From: Chitinophagaceae bacterium 26-R-25
GTDB lineage: Bacteria; Bacteroidota; Bacteroidia; Chitinophagales; Chitinophagaceae
Direction: 5' to 3'
Length of the DNA: 64,000 nt
NCBI GenBank assembly: GCA_029906195.1
Contig: JARWSJ010000002.1
Coordinates: 1,302,001-1,366,000 of the forward strand
A program made the position numbers and the translations under genes. The notes below the pieces were generated by a model. That model made no database searches and was not told the origin of the DNA. It saw nothing but the letters and a program-made list of their open reading frames with translations. Position 1 is the stretch's first letter. Every line of letters starts with the position of its first letter. Positions 61,550 to 64,000 of this stretch are shown here, piece by piece.

Positions 61550-63097
61550 TCAGGCAGGTCTACCCGAATCTTTTTCGGCTCCAAATTTCTTTGCTGCGAG
61601 AATTGCAACCATTACGATAATCAAAGCACAAATTGCGGCGGTAATATTGAGCGAATGTACAAAGGCGGAGCGTGCTTCGTTTAAGATGTTCATTGCTTCG
61701 GATGGAGGAAGTTTTTTTGCCATGGCGGCGGTACCACCCAGCGTATTTTTAATTGTTTCTGCATCTTTTTGCTGCGTTAATGCAGGAATATGTTTGGCGA
61801 TCTGATGCCTGTATAAAAGAGTCCAGAAACTTCCCAGCAGCGCTATGCCGAGCGATCCACCCAGGGCAGTACTTGTTTCAGATATTCCTGCAGCTGCGCC
61901 TGCTTTTTCCGGCGGTGCACTCGCCACTACCATGTCAATCCCCAGCGTAACGATAAGCCCGCAGCCGCCGGACATTAGCACAGTTGCGGCTATCAGTAAT
62001 GCAAGGGACGTTGTTGATATAAATGAAATCAGGCCAATGCCTATTGCAAGAATGATAATGCCGCTTACAATAAGGTTGCCCCTTGGAAAACGCTTTACCA
62101 GCAAGGGTGCCAGCATACACAGAACGATGCTGCCTGTCGACGAAGGTATCGTCCAAAGGCCAGCAGTAAACGAATCTAAACTACTAACCAATTGCAGGAA
62201 TTGCCCCACAAAGAAGAACATCCCTGACCAACTAAAAAGTGCGATAAACAAAGAAAGTAATGCTGTTGTAAACGCTGAACTATTAAACAGTTTAAGCTCA
62301 AACAAGGGATGGGGTAGCGTTTGCTGGCGTTTTATAAACAGTATCATAACAGCAATTCCTGCAGCAATGAATAGCAAAGGTGTTGAGGAAAAACCATCTT
62401 CGGCCAATCGCTTTACACCAAAAATAAAAAACAGTATGGAAGCGATGAGCAACATCGCACTTTGCAAATCAAGTTTGCCGGCATTGTTATCCTTGAACTC
62501 CGGCAAAAGAAATGGTGCGGACAACAAAAGTAAAAACAAGATGGGCAACGCGATTAAAAATACCGAACCCCACCAAAAGTGATTTAACAGAAACCCGCCA
62601 ACCATTGGTCCGATCATTGTGCCTGAGGAAAAACAAGTTGTGTACAGGCCCATCGCGAAAGTGCGCTCAACATCATTGCGGAACAGGTTTCGAATGAGGG
62701 ATAAAGTGGTTGGCAACAGCGTTGCTCCTGCGATGCCCATGATGGCACGGGATACAATCAGCATGAAAGCACTCGTTGAAAACGCAGCCAATGTGGATGC
62801 AGCAGCAAAAGAAATACAACCGGTTATCAATAATTTTTTAAGCCCGATTCTATCACCCAATGTGCCCATCACAATCAGCAGTCCCGATTCAAGAAAACCA
62901 TAAATGTCTGTTATCCACAAGAGCTCTGCGCTTGTTGGTTTCAATGACGCACTGATTGCCGGTAGCGCCAGATAGGTAATGGTCATGTCCATAGACACCA
63001 GCAATGTTGGCAGGACCAACACTGTAAGACCGAGCCATTCGCGGCGCGTTGCCTTTGAGGTTGTCAACGAAACGGAAGACGAAACGGATGCAGACAT
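61550..63097 (-). CDS. DHA2-type MFS transporter (EmrB/QacA-like)
   Basis: A 515-residue, 14-helix major facilitator of the QacA/SmvA subgroup. I chose the ATG at 63097 (MSASVSSSVS); a frame open to 63175 adds 26 unlikely residues. DMTITYLALPAIS near residue 44 is the helix 1 motif, SRAIMGIAGATLLPTTLSLI (residues of about 120-140) and GTMIGPMVGGFLL (about 165-178) follow. Likely exports cationic drugs or similar; substrate unproven. It is unrelated in close sequence to the other DHA2 protein in this window. Confidence 0.9.
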   Translation of the reverse strand: MSASVSSSVSLTTSKATRREWLGLTVLVLPTLLVSMDMTITYLALPAISASLKPTSAELLWITDIYGFLESGLLIVMGTLGDRIGLKKLLITGCISFAAASTLAAFSTSAFMLIVSRAIMGIAGATLLPTTLSLIRNLFRNDVERTFAMGLYTTCFSSGTMIGPMVGGFLLNHFWWGSVFLIALPILFLLLLSAPFLLPEFKDNNAGKLDLQSAMLLIASILFFIFGVKRLAEDGFSSTPLLFIAAGIAVMILFIKRQQTLPHPLFELKLFNSSAFTTALLSLFIALFSWSGMFFFVGQFLQLVSSLDSFTAGLWTIPSSTGSIVLCMLAPLLVKRFPRGNLIVSGIIILAIGIGLISFISTTSLALLIAATVLMSGGCGLIVTLGIDMVVASAPPEKAGAAAGISETSTALGGSLGIALLGSFWTLLYRHQIAKHIPALTQQKDAETIKNTLGGTAAMAKKLPPSEAMNILNEARSAFVHSLNITAAICALIIVMVAILAAKKFGAEKDSGRPA

Positions 63098-63186
63098 GTG
63101 ATGCAAATGAATGCTTAAAAATACTCGCAAAGTTTTGCAGGCAAAAGGGGGTAGTGCGACATTTTGGAGGGTCAAATGCGAGGTTG

Positions 63187-63343
63187 AATTAAGAATTAGG
63201 AATTAAGAATTAAGAATTCATAAGAGTTCATTTTCACAAGGTTGTTTGATCAGCTTGCCAATTTTAGAGTTGGAGAAAAATGTTCGTTGTGCCACAGAGT
63301 ACCAATTCTTAATTCTTAATTTTTAATTCCTAATTGTCAATTG
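63187..63343. repeat. AATTAAGA-word inverted-repeat island
   Basis: The left arm (63187-63219) is in-phase 8-base words AATTAAGA/AATTAGGA. The right arm (63303-63343) is TCTTAATTCTTAATTTTTAATTCC. It lies between divergent genes. Confidence 0.92.
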
Positions 63344-63376
63344 TCTCTATATTCGTATTCGTAACCTGACCATTAC

Positions 63377-64000
63377 ATGAAACTAAACATTTCAGTTATA
63401 CTTGTGCATTTTATCGGCTGGATATTGTTTTTATCCTTGCCGGTATTGTTTTTTGCAGGCTATAACAACGGTGATGGCATTGGGCGGTTTCTGTTTTCAG
63501 GAGCGTATTGGGTGTATTTTGTTTTTTATTGTTCGCTGTTTTATGTCCACACATTTGTGCTGTTGCCCAAGCTGTATTTCACTGGAAAGAAGATATGGTA
63601 CGCATTGATATTGATTGCTTTGTTTTTTCTGACGCTTACGTTACGGCCCTTTGATTTGCTCACATTCAAGCGGAGGGAGTTTAATGAAAAAGAGATGACT
63701 GGCAACGAACGAAGAATGTTTCGCGACAGGATGCCATTAACCTCAATGCCACATGATCCGGGAGAAATGCGGCCTCCCAGCCTCAATCCGCAGAACATAC
63801 AACCCCCACCTCCAAATGGTTTTGGTCAAAGGAGGGGACCACATATTGATATCGTAAGCTTATTTCTATACTTCCTGATTATTGCGCTTAGCCTGGCTTT
63901 GGAGATTTCAAGGCGGCTGTCAAAAGCGGAGCAAAAATTACTCATCACAGAATCTGAAAAAGCGAGAGCCGAACTTTCTTTTTTGAAGGCGCAAATAAAT
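63377..64000 (+). CDS. LytS-type sensor histidine kinase, 3' end cut by window
   Basis: The frame is open from ATG 63377 to the window edge (208 codons). Four hydrophobic helices (starting MKLNISVILVHFIGWILF) surround a Pro/Met-rich loop (DRMPLTSMPHDPGEMRPP). The last residues ESEKARAELSFLKAQIN are the lead-in to the His_kinase motif PHFLFN of the LytS/YehU family, which lies just beyond the window. A LytTR response regulator is expected downstream. Function inferred from this family only. Confidence 0.85.
   Translation, partial: MKLNISVILVHFIGWILFLSLPVLFFAGYNNGDGIGRFLFSGAYWVYFVFYCSLFYVHTFVLLPKLYFTGKKIWYALILIALFFLTLTLRPFDLLTFKRREFNEKEMTGNERRMFRDRMPLTSMPHDPGEMRPPSLNPQNIQPPPPNGFGQRRGPHIDIVSLFLYFLIIALSLALEISRRLSKAEQKLLITESEKARAELSFLKAQIN

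Noticed and set aside
61845..62582. 245-codon plus-strand frame
   Set aside because: Lies wholly antisense to the DHA2 transporter gene and has no family resemblance.

Overview
The window is chromosomal DNA of a Bacteroidota bacterium, most likely a member of the Chitinophagaceae or a close relative. Evidence: a type IX secretion sorting tail, a SusC-like/OMP_b-brl TonB receptor, the rpmB-rpmG-DUF4295-ftsY block, DUF4954, CtlX and DUF4142 proteins, and several -7 boxes of the TAnnTTTG type. It carries about 53 protein genes. No rRNA, tRNA, CRISPR array, phage or transposase was seen. Most genes are core metabolism.

Layout, left to right. 0-10 kb: glmS, a DUF4954 beta-helix protein, the glycolytic pair pfkA-pyk, an RmlD-like reductase and a citrulline/arginine-type hydrolase. 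10-18 kb: a five-gene minus-strand operon (SpoIIM - DUF4129 - DUF4350 - MoxR ATPase - DUF58) facing three plus-strand RDD membrane proteins. 18-30 kb: a secreted T9SS protein, a small pair of unknown genes (one with eight cysteines), a SET-domain protein, a Do-type protease, a TonB-linked receptor, YajQ, a subtilase and an ALDH7-type dehydrogenase. 31-38 kb: an OMP-lipoprotein-OMP module, panB and the polyphosphate pair ppk1-ppx. 38-48 kb: ribosomal proteins L28/L33, DUF4295, ftsY, rimO, a BtuF-like protein next to an uncharacterised protein with kinase-fold motifs, fbaA and a single-domain response regulator. 48-53 kb: a xylose unit (AraC regulator facing xylB-xylA) and a DHA2 transporter. 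53-64 kb: antiporter, pirin, OsmC, GNAT, the anaerobic formate unit focA-pflB-pflA, a second DHA2 transporter and the start of a LytS-type histidine kinase cut by the window edge.

The most unusual content lies between the genes. Many intergenic spaces are bracketed by two arms built of degenerate 7- or 8-base words: a left arm such as GTTGAAA, ATTTGAAA, TAACGCN, ACTGAATA, AAAAGTCA or AGCCGGT, and a right arm that is its reverse complement. The arms sit at the very edges of the neighbouring genes and often supply the stop codon. At least ten word families share this architecture. A different intergenic element of about 97 bp, with GAGACGC...GCGTCTC ends, occurs once near 10.6 kb and as a tandem array near 27 kb. 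A possible small RNA at 4.44-4.64 kb carries a 19-base stretch complementary to the focA leader 57 kb away.
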